In this document: piece by piece, positions 22,269 through 36,500 of the stretch | Layout: every line of letters begins with the position of its first letter | Numbering within the stretch: the first letter of the stretch is position 1 | NCBI GenBank assembly: GCA_022701365.1 | Contig: JAKUHH010000056.1 | Span: 1 to 64,000, forward strand | From: Mycocentrospora acerina | Lineage: Eukaryota > Ascomycota > Dothideomycetes > Pleosporales | DNA: 64,000 bases | Direction of reading: 5' to 3' | The notes under the pieces: model-generated | What the model was told of the DNA's origin: nothing | Database searches by the model: none | The model's input: only the letters and a program-made list of their open reading frames with translations | Position numbers and translations under genes: made by a program

Positions 22269-23732
22269 AATAGTGCATTGCAGAACTTAAGAGAGAAGGA
22301 TAAATTGAGTTATTTAAGAGTCTTTCTAAAAAAAATGCAAAAAAGTAAAAATGAATAAGTTTCTTAAATTTAAAATTTGAAATTCTAAAAGAAATTATAC
22401 GCATAAAGAATATTTTCTTAAAGTTTTTTACACGCAGGTTAAGTTAAGTTAAAAACACTAAGCTTAAATAATTATTTTCTATTACAGCATCTCTAGTACT
22501 TTGACTACTTATTCTATCAGAACTTAAAAAGGGTATTAGTTATAATTTGTTATTTTTTAATGCTTTTAACGATTATTAATATTAAGAAAATAAAAAACTA
22601 CATAAATTTTATTTATTAGACTTTAACATTAATATTAGATTTAAAATTTTGTAAAGAATTTATTAATTTCAATTAAGACTTTAAATAAATTCAGACTATT
22701 ATTATTTGCTTACTCTATGCAGTTAATTATTATTACTAATTAAACTATGTATATATCAAACTATTTAAAAAATAACTTGTTAAAACTACTTATTTTTAAA
22801 ATTTTGTAGATACTAATCTACTTAGTTTTATCATCTGAAGACTTTTAAAAAAGAAAAGGTCACCTATTAGATACTAAAATCAGACTTAAAGAACAGAAAA
22901 AAGTTCAACTTAAGTTATTAACTCTAATTAGTAAAAATTAGATGCTAAATTTTAGAAAATTACAAGATTTTAATTAAATAAAAAAATGCTACAAATATTA
23001 AAGAAGTTATTATTTATATTAAATTAAACTTTATCTTTATACTTTTAGACTATTGTTTAAGTTAGATAAAGTAAGCTTAACTTTACTAGGATCCTCTTTA
23101 GATATTTTTAATAAAATAATTAACATGCAAAATTTAAATAAAGTGCTAAAGTAAAAATAATTAAACTACATATTTTTAAATTCACATTTTTTAAAAAACA
23201 TAATTGAAACTTTAAAATAGAAATAAATAATGGTAGAGGAAGGAAGTAAAAATTAAAAGCTATAAATTAAAGTAGAGTAAAGTTGTAATGTTACAACATT
23301 ATATCCTAGCTAGCCCTTGAGTTAACTAATTCCTATCTAAAAGCTACCTTTTACGTATCTGCCTTTGATAGCAATCTCTAGGAAGAGGGAATATAAGAGT
23401 GCAGACTAAAGAGCTTTATAGAAGTAGTTTTTCTGCATCCTTTTATACAATACCTAACGGTGTAGAGAACAGTATTCTTAGTTTTACTATCTAGTGCCTG
23501 CACTGCTATATGCCTTAAAGTAGAATTCTAAACTATATTAAGATTGCTCTCTTCTTTTATTACTTAAATTAAAACTCTTTTAAAAATCTCTAAGAATTAA
23601 AACTAGAAGTAGTGCATTAATTTAAATAATTTAGATTTTTAAACTTATTATTAACAAAGATAGTTTAAGAAAAAGACTTTACTTTTTAAAAAAAAAAGTA
23701 CTCCCTCTATATTTTAGCATTATCTCTATACC
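22269..23732. other. Very AT-rich gene-free block
   Basis: Dense TA and T/A runs with stops in all frames. No transposon domain was legible. It separates the DUF6601-like gene from the NLR gene and probably contains both promoters at its edges. Confidence 0.6.
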
Positions 23733-23875
23733 AGCTGAAAAATGGCCTAGTAGCAAAACAAATTAAAGTCAGCCGCAGCTGAAGACAAAGATATCTGCGT
23801 TAGCTTTGACTGTGCATAAGCTGAAAAATCACCTAATAGAAAAACAAATTAAAGTAAGCTTTAAATGAAGACAAA
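23733..23875 (+). repeat. 57-bp direct repeat upstream of the NLR gene
   Basis: The block starting AGCTGAAAAATGGCCTAGTA at 23733-23789 recurs, diverged, at 23819-23875 (AGCTGAAAAATCACCTAATA), with an 86-bp period. Differences are mostly G-to-A or C-to-T. It ends about 130 bp before the NLR ATG, so it may be a duplicated promoter element or a relic repeat. Confidence 0.7.
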
Positions 23876-24007
23876 TAAAATTGTTTCTAATTATCTTCCT
23901 TAATATCCCAAGGAATCTCAACCTTCGTGCGACTGATTTAAATAGATCTGCGCTGTTCGCTTATATCTTGCCTATTTATTAACTTCTGAAACAAAAAAGT
24001 TATCAGA

Positions 24008-27000
24008 ATGAAGGGTTTGGTTTTTCGTGTTACCTGTCTGTCAGCTTCGCAGTCTGACGATAAACTGAAAATTACACTTGATTCTGTTATCAAAGAGAGC
24101 CTGTCTGAGGAAGAGAGAGAAAAAATTACAGTCAGCATGGATATTGTACCGTCTTGCTACGACAATGAAGAGAGGGTTGCGCTGATAGAGTTTCATGGAG
24201 GAGTGCCGTTCTTCTTGTCAGATCTGACTGACAACCCGCTAGGAGGCTTGCAGCTGAGTATAGGCGACAGTGACATCAACTTTGATCGTCACTTTTTTGG
24301 CTTCACTACTCTGTACACGCCAAAATCTGACGCGACAGTCAATGCTGAGTATGACGCGTTTCTTTTATCAAGAAACTCTGCGTACATGTTGGTCCCAAGA
24401 ATGACCTTTTGAGTGCTAACGTATCATAATGCAGTGTAATTGCTATTACTGGCCTTGATGGACATGCGTATGGCTCATGGAGGAGTAAGGAAAACCACGG
24501 GCGAATGTGGCTACGCGACTTCCTGTCTAAGGACTTGCCTTACTGCCGTACGATGACCTATGGCTACAACTCAAAACTGTCAAGTCATGGAATCGGTACA
24601 ATTTTAGACTATGGCCGAGAACTATTAGAGGAATTAAAGCAGGTTCGTAATACCGAGAAGGTAAGCGTCGCCATGGTGTCCTCTATTGAGTGCATATTAG
24701 CTAGACTAAATTTATGATTTCTTTAGTTGCAAAAACGACCTATCATCTTTATAGCTCACAGCTTTGGTGGTATAATACTCGCCCATGTAGGTTACCTGCT
24801 GAAATATGCATATCTAAAATGCTAAGTAGCGTTACAGTGTCTTGTCAAGGCTGTTCAAACTAATGAAGATGATCACCCAATGATAACTTCGATTTACAAA
24901 GCTACCTACGGCATGCTATTGTTTGGTATTCCACACAAAGGGCTAGTAGTGGATGATATCGAAAAAATGCTAGCAGGAGTGAATAGCTATTCCAGTAGTG
25001 CACTATTACAGGAGATTAGACTGAAGTCTGACCTGCTAGCTTACCAGCTGGTGGATTTCAAAAATTTAATCCGAGATAGGAAGATTGTAAGCTTCTACGA
25101 GAGAGAAAAAACTAGACAGCTTCAGTTTGTATGGATATCTGACATAGACGATGTAGGGGAGGCTAATCGTACTGTAATAGGATAGTGAAAGCAAACGCTG
25201 GAAAAGAACCGGAGACTTGTTCACAGCAGTAGATGCAGACTCAGCTCTTCTTGAACTTCCAGACATAATGGAAGATAAGATCCCTTTATACCTGGATCAC
25301 TCAATGATGGTCAAATTCAACTCGAAAGGTGATCCGGGGTATAGAAGTGCACGGCTTAAGCTTACAGAATTTGAAAAGAAGGCTCAGAGTGTGGTTGCCG
25401 ATCGTTTCTGTACGTAAAGTCTCTAAAACATTGATGTATCGGCTTCTAAAACGCGTCGTAGCATCAGGAAAAAATCACTTTGGCATAGATACGGGCCAAA
25501 TTAACGATAAAAGTTCGTTCATGAAATATTTATTTGCATGTGACTATGAATCATTCAGAAAAAGAAATTCAGATCGAGCACAAGGAACCTGTGAATGGAT
25601 CCTGAAGCACCCTGAATTCGAAACTTGGCAAACAGAGAAGAAGTCAAGTTATTTGTGGGTAATAGGTGGTCCTGGATATGGGAAGTCTGTTCTAGCTTCA
25701 TTCTTAATCGACCACCTTCAAAGCCCTCAATCTCAATTAACCCTACACGGCACCGTTTGCCATTTCTTCTTCAAAGAAGATAGTGAGGAACAAAAGCAAG
25801 TGAATTCAGCACTTAGATCCCTGGTTCACCAATTGCTTTTGCCGAAAGGGATGGCTGAATTCCTTGACGAAGAATTAGAGAAAATTCGAGACCGACGAGA
25901 AACGTTTAGTGTTGAATCGACATTATGGAGTATTATCACAGACGCAATTACAGATCAACATGATAGGAATGTCATCTGTATTCTAGATGCTCTTGACGAG
26001 TGTCGAGATTTGCCGCTTCTTGTTGATCTTTTAGCTCAATATTACGTGAAAAAGGATCAGCTAGGGACGAAGAGAAAAAGTTGTCTGAAGATCATTTTTA
26101 CTAGTCGACCAGATATATTTTTTCACCCCTGTTTTACTAATGTCCCAAAAATTAATCTTGAGGGGAACCTTAGCGCAGTTAACGATGACGTCAAATTACT
26201 TGTGGAAAGGAAGGTAGCAGAGTTTGGAAAAAAGTACAGTCTTCATGAGGAAACACAAACAGAACTGATAAAACAGTTTATCACAAAAACTGATGGAACC
26301 TTTCTCTGGATCGGGATGATTTTCAAGATAATCTATGAGAGGGAAGAAAAAAAATTGTTTCTAGGTCGAAGAAAAGAATTTGCGGAAATTCTTACAAATT
26401 CTACGTTAGATGCTGTTTTCACCAGAATCCTTGAGCGGGCTTGCGAAAACGATAAGGATACTACGAAAAATATGTTGAAAATAATCGTCGCTGCTGCTCG
26501 GCCACTGACAGTTGACGAAATGAGTATTGCTTTGGCAATCTTATCTGATGAGACAGACTCAGAAAACTGGGATGATTATTCGACAGATTCGACGACTTTA
26601 ATTAAGCAAATGGGCGGCTTATTCGTGAAAATAACTGATCGCAAGATATATCTAATACATGAAACAGCAAGAACGTTCTTACTGAAACGCTTCGCCAACT
26701 CTACCACATCATTACACAAACACCATATCGATTTGGAGACATCGAATCAGGTTCTGGCGCGAATTTGCATGTCGTATTTGCTACTTACTAAATTTGATCA
26801 ACTCCTTCTTGCTTCAAATCCTGAAGTAGTTGATAATAAAAAGAAGATATTAGCATTTCTTGACTATGCTGCAAAATACTGGGCTGAGCATTTTCGAAAA
26901 GCTACTTCTCTTTCAGAAGATATTTACGAAAGGCTATCAGAACAAGCAGAAGACCTTTTCAAAATTAAAGACAAGTTTCGAATATGGTCTAAGCTGTATT

Positions 27001-28232
27001 GGCAGTTTTCCACGGATACTTTAATGCCATCTCCTAAAACAATGACGGAATTGATGCTGAGGTCATACTTCGGGCACGAGAAAGCAGTAAAAACACTACT
27101 ATTAAATGAAACGGTTGATGTTGATGCGCAAGACGAGCACGGCATATCGGCTTTACAAGCAGCATCTAGCAGTGGCCACCTAGCGGTTGTAGAACAACTT
27201 CTACGCTGTGGTGCCAACTTCAATGCGAAGGATAAATATGGAAGAACTGCTCTCTTTATGGGAGCTGCAAACGGTCATTCAAAAATTGTTGATCTCCTAC
27301 TTCAGAGTGGAACAACGTTAGACGTCAACTCTAGGACTCAAAATGGCTGGGCGCCGTTTCAACAAGCTATACTTCAAGGACATTCAGAAGTCGTACGATC
27401 ACTTTTAAAGAAAATCACAATCGAAATTAATACTCTTGACAGAGACGGATTCTCGCCTATTTCTCGCGCAGTGTGGAATAGTGATATCAACATCGCCAAG
27501 TTGTTAGCAGAACATGAAAACATTAATATGGACTCATTAGATCCTCTCAGTTTTACACCGTTATCAAGAGCAGTATATAACGGACAGGAGGAAATTGTAA
27601 GACTACTTTTAGCTTCCAACGTTAACATAAATTGTCAAGATCGGAACAGTGCAACACCACTGTCAAGAGCAGTATATAATGGACAGAATTCGATTGTAAT
27701 ACTGCTTTTAAACAACGGTGCAGACCCAAACTTAAAAGATCCTGGTGAAATAACACCATTATCAAGAGCAACGTACAATGGACAAGAGGACATTGTAAAA
27801 TGCCTTTTATTTTATAACGTTCAGATTAATTCTTACGATCAGAATGGCATGACACCATTGTCAAGAGCAGTGTATAATGGCCAAGAATCAATTGTAAGAC
27901 TTCTTTTGAAAAACAACGCAGAGGTAAATTGCACAGAAAAAAATGGTATGACGCCGCTGTCAAGGGCAGTATACAATGGGCAGGAGGAAATAGTGCAATA
28001 TCTACTTAAAAAGAGAAATTGTAATATGGACTGTAAAGATGTTGGAGGATTAAGCCCTGAATGTCGAGCTTTTGTAAGATTCCAATGGTCGCTGTACACA
28101 ATGCTCCGAGACTACATAAGGGAGGACAAATCATTTTTGATACTGCATGATATCAAAATTGGTTTTTTAATTCTTTACCAATTTTTTGTTCATTTTAAGA
28201 CGCAGATGCTTAGGTTTATGTATAGTTCTTAA
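24008..28232 (+). CDS. NLR-like protein: esterase - NACHT - ankyrin repeats
   Basis: Six exons fit precisely: 24008-24348, 24435-24660, 24727-24786, 24838-25128, 25181-25409 and 25462-28232, giving 1305 residues. An alpha/beta-hydrolase (SesB-like) domain spans about residues 115-350, with VIAITGLDGHAYGSW and the nucleophile motif AHSFGG (Ser ~201). The NACHT NTPase has Walker A GGPGYGKS (~451-458) and Walker B ILDALDE (~556-562). Ankyrin repeats cover about 935-1265, most carrying the near-identical block TPLSRAVYNGQE. Fungal proteins of this architecture act in non-self recognition and regulated cell death. The ankyrin array probably senses the ligand, NACHT oligomerises, and the esterase is the effector. 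The last ~45 residues are hydrophobic and unlike the repeats. The gene is open throughout despite its AT-rich surroundings. Confidence 0.92.
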
Positions 28233-29049
28233 CAATGTTTAGAAAATTAAGGACTGAGTAAGCCACTATTGTTGAATTATAAATTGTAAAGAGTTAATTA
28301 AGACATCTATTTAGAATCATCCTTAATGTAATTTTGAAGCTTTTAATTCACAAAGTCTTTCACAACTTCATACCACAGGCAAGCTAATTTTTGTATAAGG
28401 TAGGTAAAGTTAGCTAAGAAACTTTCACTTTGTCTACGTTAATTAGATGCGCAAATGGTATCCTAATGATTAAAATGTAAATATACTCTTTTTAATAGAT
28501 ACAACAGTATTACTACAAGTAGAACGGCTAGTCTAAGTTGTAAATAAATGTTTTTGCATCATCTATTAAAGCTGTATTCTAGGATCTCTCTATTGCAGTA
28601 TATTTATAGTATACTAATATTTACTATTTACAACTAAGAATTCTTATTTTTAGATTAATTCTCTGTACTTTGCTACTGACGCCTAAATTTTACTTTTCTG
28701 TTTTTCCCTATATTTTTCATTCACATTAAATTACAGTATTTCCAAGTTGGTTTTGTAGGTAACTGCAAATAGTGTTGTTATTTTTTATAAGTTCCTAAAT
28801 TGTAGTATATATATATTTAAGTTAGCGCAGTATATCTAGGCATCTATTTTTAATCAGGTTAGTAAATTTATGCATTTAAAAGCAATCTTGACATAAAAGC
28901 CCTAAACACAATTCTAGCAATTACAGCTATATAGAAAAGAAACTAATAATTAAGCATGCTTAACTAAAGAAGCAAATATTACAAAATTTACAAAGATATA
29001 ATACAAACATAAATTAAAGAGCTTTAAGTACTAAGTTATATAATAGCAT
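28233..29049. other. AT-rich gene-free stretch
   Basis: 3' flank of the NLR gene merging into RIP-type DNA. No legible domain. Confidence 0.5.
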
Positions 29050-30279
29050 TTAGAAGCATAAGAAGCATTAATTAAAGAGGCAGAGGGTAGAATAGAAGAA
29101 GAAAAAGAAGAAGAAGTAGAAAAGGCAGGAAACATGACAAATAGAGATTTAGATAAAGAGATGCTAGATAAGGCAGATAAGGTAATAGAAAAGAAAAAAG
29201 TAAAAATTAAGCATCATAAAGCAAAAGAGAGTAAGCATTATACTATGCTATAAGAGTTATTAAAAGCCTAGATAACTTGTTTAGATTCTCAAATTAAACT
29301 ATTAACCTAATTTATTACTTTTAAAGAGAAAAATAGTGTTTTAGTATATGTGTTCGCAGATAATACTATTAAAAAGTAGGTTAGAACAGACTTAGACTGT
29401 ATCTGCTTGTTTTATCTATAGTTATTAGAGTAGTCTAATTAATAACATTTCAGTAAATAGCAAAGTAGCCAAGTTAATGATATTGCAATAAATATCAAAG
29501 TTAACTCTTTTGTTCTGAAATTTAAATTTGATAGTAATAGCTTAAATAATAGAAAGAACATTAATAGTATACTATGATACTTACCTAAAAGTTGCTTTGG
29601 GTTATATAGAAAGTAAAAACTAGTTTAAAGTAGAAAGTAGCTAAATTCTATTGTGTGGATGTAAAATAAATAGATATGTAAATTAAGGTTTAATTATAAA
29701 GTACAACTCTAAGACTTTATAAAAAAGAAATTACAAGATGAGTTGTTTTAGAAAGATTTTAATTTTAAATTGTATAACTCTACAGCGTGGTAAAAAGTTT
29801 AGTTCCTAAAAGATAGCATTTATTAGAAGATAAGTTTTTCTTTCGTAATAGAAAATTTGCTAGTCATAGGCTTAGTATCTTTTAAGAGAGTATATAAAAG
29901 AATGTTCACTAATACGCATCAGCTACAATCAAGTTCTATAACCCTTAGGCTAGAACTAAAAAGGTACAAATCTGTTATCTAAAGGATTATAGAGGCTAAA
30001 CTCTTTAGTATAGAGTAGTTGTGTAAATATATTAACTCTTAGCAGAGTGAGCAATAACATAAACTAGGCAAGCTTAATTTCTAGCATTATAAATTAGGAG
30101 TTTACCTTTAAAAATTGTAAGCTAATAGAAATAGTAAATAAAATATGCAGAGGACTAATATAGTTCTACTATAATTAAAATTATTAATATTAATACTATC
30201 TTAAAATTTATAGATATAATTTATAAAGAAATCTTATTATTTCTTTTTACTTTTATTAAAGGGTATTATAAACAAATAA
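29050..30279 (+). pseudogene. RIP-degraded ORF of unknown family
   Basis: One plus-strand frame is readable for several hundred codons when TAA and TAG are taken as former Gln or Trp codons. It begins with a Glu/Lys-rich segment (IEEEKEEEVEKAGN near 29090), includes MTNRDLDKEMLDKADKV, and continues with Gln/Lys/Asn-rich helices toward 30230. No transposase or polymerase motif was recognised. It abuts the Copia 5' LTR, so it may be an older transposon ORF or a lost gene. Confidence 0.4.
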
Positions 30280-30595
30280 TGTCATAAAACAGAGCCCTGC
30301 TCACAAGTCTCGCTTATAAGTCCTGCTTACTAGCTACAAGAGTAAGCTACACTTACGTAGCCTATTATAAAGAACTTAGCACTAAGCTAGCAGAAGAGTA
30401 ATTATTACTTAGCTGCTCTACACAACAACATTTATGCTACACTTGCTTTGTTAAATTAAGTACACTTAGTAATAATAACTACTAAGCTCCCTTTTGCATT
30501 ATATAGAATAGAAATATAATACTTAAATAGATAAGCTAGTAGTCTCTATAATAGATTACTTAAATACTATTATTATAGCTCTTATTTCTATAATA
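30280..30595 (+). repeat. Copia 5' LTR
   Basis: Begins TGTCATAAAACAGAGCC and ends CTATAATA (originally CTATAACA). It aligns gap-free with 36931-37246. Its outer, left part has fewer transitions than the 3' copy. Confidence 0.92.
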
Positions 30596-33500
30596 GTTAT
30601 AAGCCTAGTGCTTTAAAATTATAATAAGTTTCTCCTTGCACTATATAAACACTAGAATATATATATTTAGACACTCTAATTAGTTTAACAGACATAATGT
30701 CTATACTTATGCTCCTAAGTACCTCTTACTAGCTTAAAGATAAAGTAACCTAGCTTTACTAGTTTATTTAGCTCTAATTCTACATAAAAAAAAAGAGTAT
30801 AGAATCTAGTTAACTTAGATAGAATAACAGAAAATAATATCTAATTAATTAAACTAATCTATCTAGAAATTAATAAGGTTAGATTAGATAAAATTAGAGA
30901 AAGTAACTAATATAAAAGAGAGAAAAGTAAATAGTTAGAAAAAAGAGCAAGTCTTTAAAATATCTAAAACTAGATTAATATAATAGTAGCCTAAGAGTTC
31001 TTTACACTAGTAATAATAACTCTAATTAAAGACACTAATTAATTAGTTTAAGTACTAGTTAAAGAGCTTAAAACTAATCTATCTCTTTCTAACCTTAGCT
31101 CTTTAAACTCAGTTAGAGCAGAATATAGAGCTTATCTTAATTAAGCTAGACTTAGTACTATAAGCCTAGAAAAATAGTATAAAGAGTAGAGCTTCCTACA
31201 CATTAAAGCTACTGCCTTTAAGATCTTAGAAGTAGAAAGCTAGCTTGCTACTTAAAACTTCCTAGACACAGTTTTAGTTAAACTAGCTCTAGAATAGGCT
31301 AGAGCAATGCACTAGTCTATCTTATAAAACTTAGTATTAAATAAAGAAATACTAAGCTTAGCAGAAGTAGAAAGGATCTTCTTATTACTCCTATATAAGC
31401 ACACTGTGTAATTAGCTAATAACAGTACTAGTATCTTTACTATACTTAGAGGATAACCTACTAAGAAATATATATTAAGTGCTTTATAAAGTAAAAACAA
31501 CTAATAGTATCTTTATAAAGAAGAAATATATAAGTAGCTACTAGAGAAATACTTAACACTAAAGGCAGCTATTACTAGAAAACCTAAGAAACTTAGCTAT
31601 AAGTATAAATAGAAGATACTTAAGAAGCTAGCTTTACTAAAGTATACTACTCTATAAGCTACTTTTACTAAATAAAGACTAAAAATTCTATTATTACATA
31701 AGTTAACTTATCCTAGCAGTATAAGCGCAGCTCTTATAGATCTATTACTCTTTACTTAAGAAAACAGAATTTACAATACTATAGATTTTAGTGCTTATCT
31801 ACTATTAAATAGCACTATCTTAAATAATAGAGCAGCTCTATACCTAGTAAATAATAGAAACCTTATTGTACTAGGCACCTTTAAAGAGTTAACTAAAGCA
31901 GAATATATTAAAGTAGGAACTTAAGCCTTTCTTATAGTAGGCATAGAAGCTTAACTTATTAAAGGAGTACTTTATAGTATAAGAGGACCTTACACTAAAG
32001 ATATAATACTTTAAAATATAGTAGTAGTAGAAGGTTTTTATCTAAATATTATCTTAGAAGCTTATCTAGCATAAAAAGGTATATAGTTTCTAGGATTAGA
32101 TACTACCTTATATATAAGAACTCTTATAGAGAGTACTATAGTTACTTCTCTTAAGTATAAATATTACCTTATATTTATTAAATATAAGCCTCTTACTTTT
32201 TACTTTATAGTTATAAGTATAATAATACTAACTAAGAAGCTTTAGTTATAGACTATAAATCTAAGAATAGACTTAAAAGACCTATAGCATGCTTAATTAG
32301 GCTATTTAGGACTAGAAGTACTTAAGGCCTTAGTAAAAGTAGCTTAAAATATACTTATTAAAGGAACTCTTTATATCTAGTGTAAGTATTGCTCTATTAC
32401 ACATGCAAAACAAGTTATTTTTAGAAGGCTTAGAGAAAGAGTACTTTGCTTATTCTAGAGAATAGCTTAGGATCTCTTTAATATAATAAGCAGATGCTTA
32501 TATAAATGTTAGATACTCTTACTTAAAGAACAATTTAGTAGAAAAATCTTTACCTATACTTTATAGTTAAAATCTCTAATAAAAATAATATAAGTCTTTA
32601 AGAGCTTTGCAGCCTTAGCTCTAAGATAATATAATCTAAGAATATATATAATATAATAAGATAATAATATTACTACACTCTTTTAGAGAGGAAAATTAGA
32701 ATTTAAGCATTAGATAGAGAGTAAAAGAATAGTAATAGAGAATACTCTACTATATACTTATTAACCTAATAGCAGAATAGAAAGAGCAGGATAAGAGATT
32801 ATTATAAAATCTATTAAAATAATAATAAGTACTAATCTTTCTGCTAAACTATAGCTAGAGATAATATAAGTAGCAACTTAGCTCTATAATATAAGCTTAT
32901 CTTATGCTAATAGACTATACTTACTAAATAAGCTACTAAGTCTCTAGTTTACTTAATACTTTAGATACTATTAACTAGAGCAGGTTAGACATATAATAGC
33001 AGATCTACACCTTAATTAGAGCAGCATATATATATACAGCTGCTGCGCTTATCCCTTAAATAAAGAAAGAGTAGTAAGATATAATAAAAGAGGCTTTAAA
33101 GTAATACCTTAAGGCTATATTAGAAATTTTATAGGACACTAAGCTTCTAATATTTATAAAATATAAGTCTTAGTACCTAAATAAGTAATTACTATAAAAA
33201 ATATAATATTTAATAAGTAGCTCTTCTATAAAGATAAATCTACAGAACTACTAGTAGAAAAAGCTAAGCTGCTTATTATAATACTAAATTTAAGAGAAAT
33301 AATATATTTAGATACTATCTTAGAGGACATCTTTATAAGATTAAGTACATAAAGTTTAGTAGAGCTCCTTATACCTCCTAAACATAATATTAAGAGTATA
33401 GCTAATCCTAAAATAGAGTATATAGCAGGCTAGTTAAAAGCTTAAGATAGAGATTAAGCAGTAATTATATATATAATAAGCTTAGCTAGCTAGTTATAAA

Positions 33501-36500
33501 AGAACTACACAGAGCAGATAAGTAGCTATACTAAGCTCCTCTCTCTAAAATAAATACTAGAACTAGGCAATTCTAGAGAGAGCAAGTTAATAAATAAAGA
33601 CTATAATAAGCATACTAGCAGTTCCTAAGATAAATATTTAACTAAAAGATTAGATATACTAGAGACTTAGGGAGACCTCTTAATTATAAATAAGCAATCT
33701 AGCTCTTAACCTGCTACTTAATCTAAAGCTACTATTCTTAAAGCAATAGATAGAGTAAAAAAACTTACTAAGAGAAAATATACTAAGAGGCAGCTTAAGC
33801 TACCTATAAGATTAAGCAGGAGAATAAAAAAAGAAGCTCTAAACACTCTTGCACTTAGAGGTAAATAAAAATAAGGAATATATGCCTTACTCTATAAAGA
33901 GCACTCTAATAATGCTGTGTATATATATTTCTTATATATTATACTATTATTAATAAAGAGTAAAGAAATAATTACTATTTACTTAGTAGTATAAGCTGCT
34001 TTACTTAATAAGTAAATACTACTTAATATATAATACTAAAGTAAATTACTAAAAGAACCTACTAAATAGAGAATTTATATCCTATCTATATAGTGCTCTC
34101 TTTAAGTAAGTAGTAGATAAAGAAGTTAATACCTTGCTTTTAAAAGGCATATAGAAAGAAGTTAAGCATATAACTTTAATAGATAAACTGCTACTACCTA
34201 AATAAGTATTTACTTATAAAGTAGATAAAGATAGCTATTTTATTAAATGCAAAGCTAAGTTAGTAGTAAGAGGAGATCTACAAGAGAAAGACTCTCTTTA
34301 ATCTATTTATACTATAATATTAGCTGCTTAATTATTTAGGCTTACTATAGCTATAGCAGCAGAGTTTAATCTAAAGATACTACAGTATAATGTTATAGGT
34401 GCATTTCTTAATATATATATAAATATTAATTATCCTGTTCTCTATAACTTGCTAGATAGCTATAAGAAACTAAGTAAATATATATTACTTAAATAAGCAC
34501 TCTATAAGTTAAGAGACTCTTTATTACTTTAGTATAATAAGCTCTTAAATAAACTAACCTAGCTTAGGCTACTACTCTTAAAAGAAGAACTATACTTATT
34601 TTTTAATATAAAAAGGAGCATCTTACTACTATTCTATATAGAAAACATACTACTAATCTTTAAGCAAAGCTATATATAATAAGCTTATAAGCTCTTAGAC
34701 TATATTAAAGAAGCCTATAAGCTTAAAGAAAAAGGTCTAGTCTAGTAGTTTTTAAAAATAAGAGTAATAAAGAATAGAGCAGCTTAAATAATTACTCTAG
34801 TCTATAATATATATATTAAGAGAATAGCAAATAAATTTAATATAGTTAATACTAGAAGCTTCTTAGATACTCTTTTTCTAGTAGAAAAGCTTATTAAATA
34901 TACAAGGGAAGCTTCTAAGAAGGAGATAAAAGACTATTAAGAAAGAGTAGGATTAGTCTTATACACTACTATTATGCTCTGTCTAGATATAGCCTTTACT
35001 ATCTCTTAACTATTATAACTTCTTACTAACTTTAGTAATAAACACCTAGAAATAATAAATAGAGTAATTATATATCTATATTAATTGTAGCACTTATTTA
35101 TTGTATATAGCAATAATAAAAGAGCAGAACTCTTTATCTACAGAGACGCATTATTTATAGATAATGTTAAAATAAGGAGATTATTTTATAGATAAATTAT
35201 TATGCTCTTTAAAAGGGTAATAATATAGAAAGCAGCTTAATAACTTACTGTTACTACCTTAATAATAAAAGCAGAGTTACTTGCCTTAGAGTATATAGTA
35301 AAAGAAATAATTACTTTACAAAAATTCTTTAGAGAATTAACTCTTAAGCTAATAAATAGAGCATAGGCTATTTTCTATAATAATTAATATATAATAAGAC
35401 TAGTAGTAGAGGGGAATAAGAGAATAACTACTAGGCTGTGCTATATAGACATATAAAACATATAGCTACGCTAAAAGCATATTAAAAGATCTTTTAATTT
35501 TGTCTATCTACTAATAAAAGAGATACTAGCAGATAGACTTATAAAATACTTATTAAAATAAAAGCTAATTAGCTTTATTAAGCTTCTTAACCTTTAAAAT
35601 ATTAAAAGTATAAGATAATAGAGCAAAGTAGTTAAGACTTAAATTATAAGTTAAACTAAAGAGAATAACTCTTTCTCTTAGGTAGATCTTAAGTAAAGAG
35701 ATTAATAAGCTTATAAATAAGCTCTTTAGCTTGCTAGATGCAAGCTAGGCAACTACTATTACTACTACTACCTTGCTCCTCTTCTATCTCCTCTACCTCT
35801 ACTACCTGCTCCTCCTCCTCCTTATCTACTACCTACTTCTCTTTCTCTGCTACTACACCTTTTAACTCCTAGAAGAACTTATCTTCTTACTTATTACTAC
35901 TACTACTGCTCTACTCTCTACTAACACTACTATTAACTTCTTACTTTACTAACACTTCTCTTACTTAACTTTTTTTTAATATATCTAATACTATATAAAT
36001 AGTAAAATAAAAGCAGTAAAGCTTAATAGGCTTTATGCCTTTCTGCAGAGTAGTAAGAAAATACTATAAAAATAGTAAAACATAAGCAAGACTATTAAGA
36101 TAGATAAGCTTAAAAAATATAAAAAATATATAAAAAAGAGACTTATATAGGCTTATACTTATAGCTAGTGCTATAATACTAGCAGTAAGCACCTACTAAA
36201 GAATTATAGCACTTGCTAAGTAAGTATCTAGCTAAACTACTCTTTAAGCAGGCAAAGTAAGCTATAGTATAATAAGCACTGTACTTACTATAGTAACTAG
36301 GCATAGTAAGGGTAGTAAGAGCTGTAGGAGCAAGAGTAGGGGGAGGTGTAATGCAAGGTGCAGAGGTAGAGGTGTTAGTAGGCACCTCTAAGGGTAAGAA
36401 CAAGGACACAGGAGTAGAAGAGTAGGTTAACTTAGTGCATAAGCTGCTACTATAAGTAGGCTTTACTTAAGGCAAGCTCTTACCTTTATAAGAAAGTATA

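Noticed and set aside
36179..36409. Minus-strand 76-codon frame in the Copia 3' region
   Set aside because: Low-complexity Thr/Pro/Ala and Tyr-rich content inside a RIP-mutated element, with no domain or start support.
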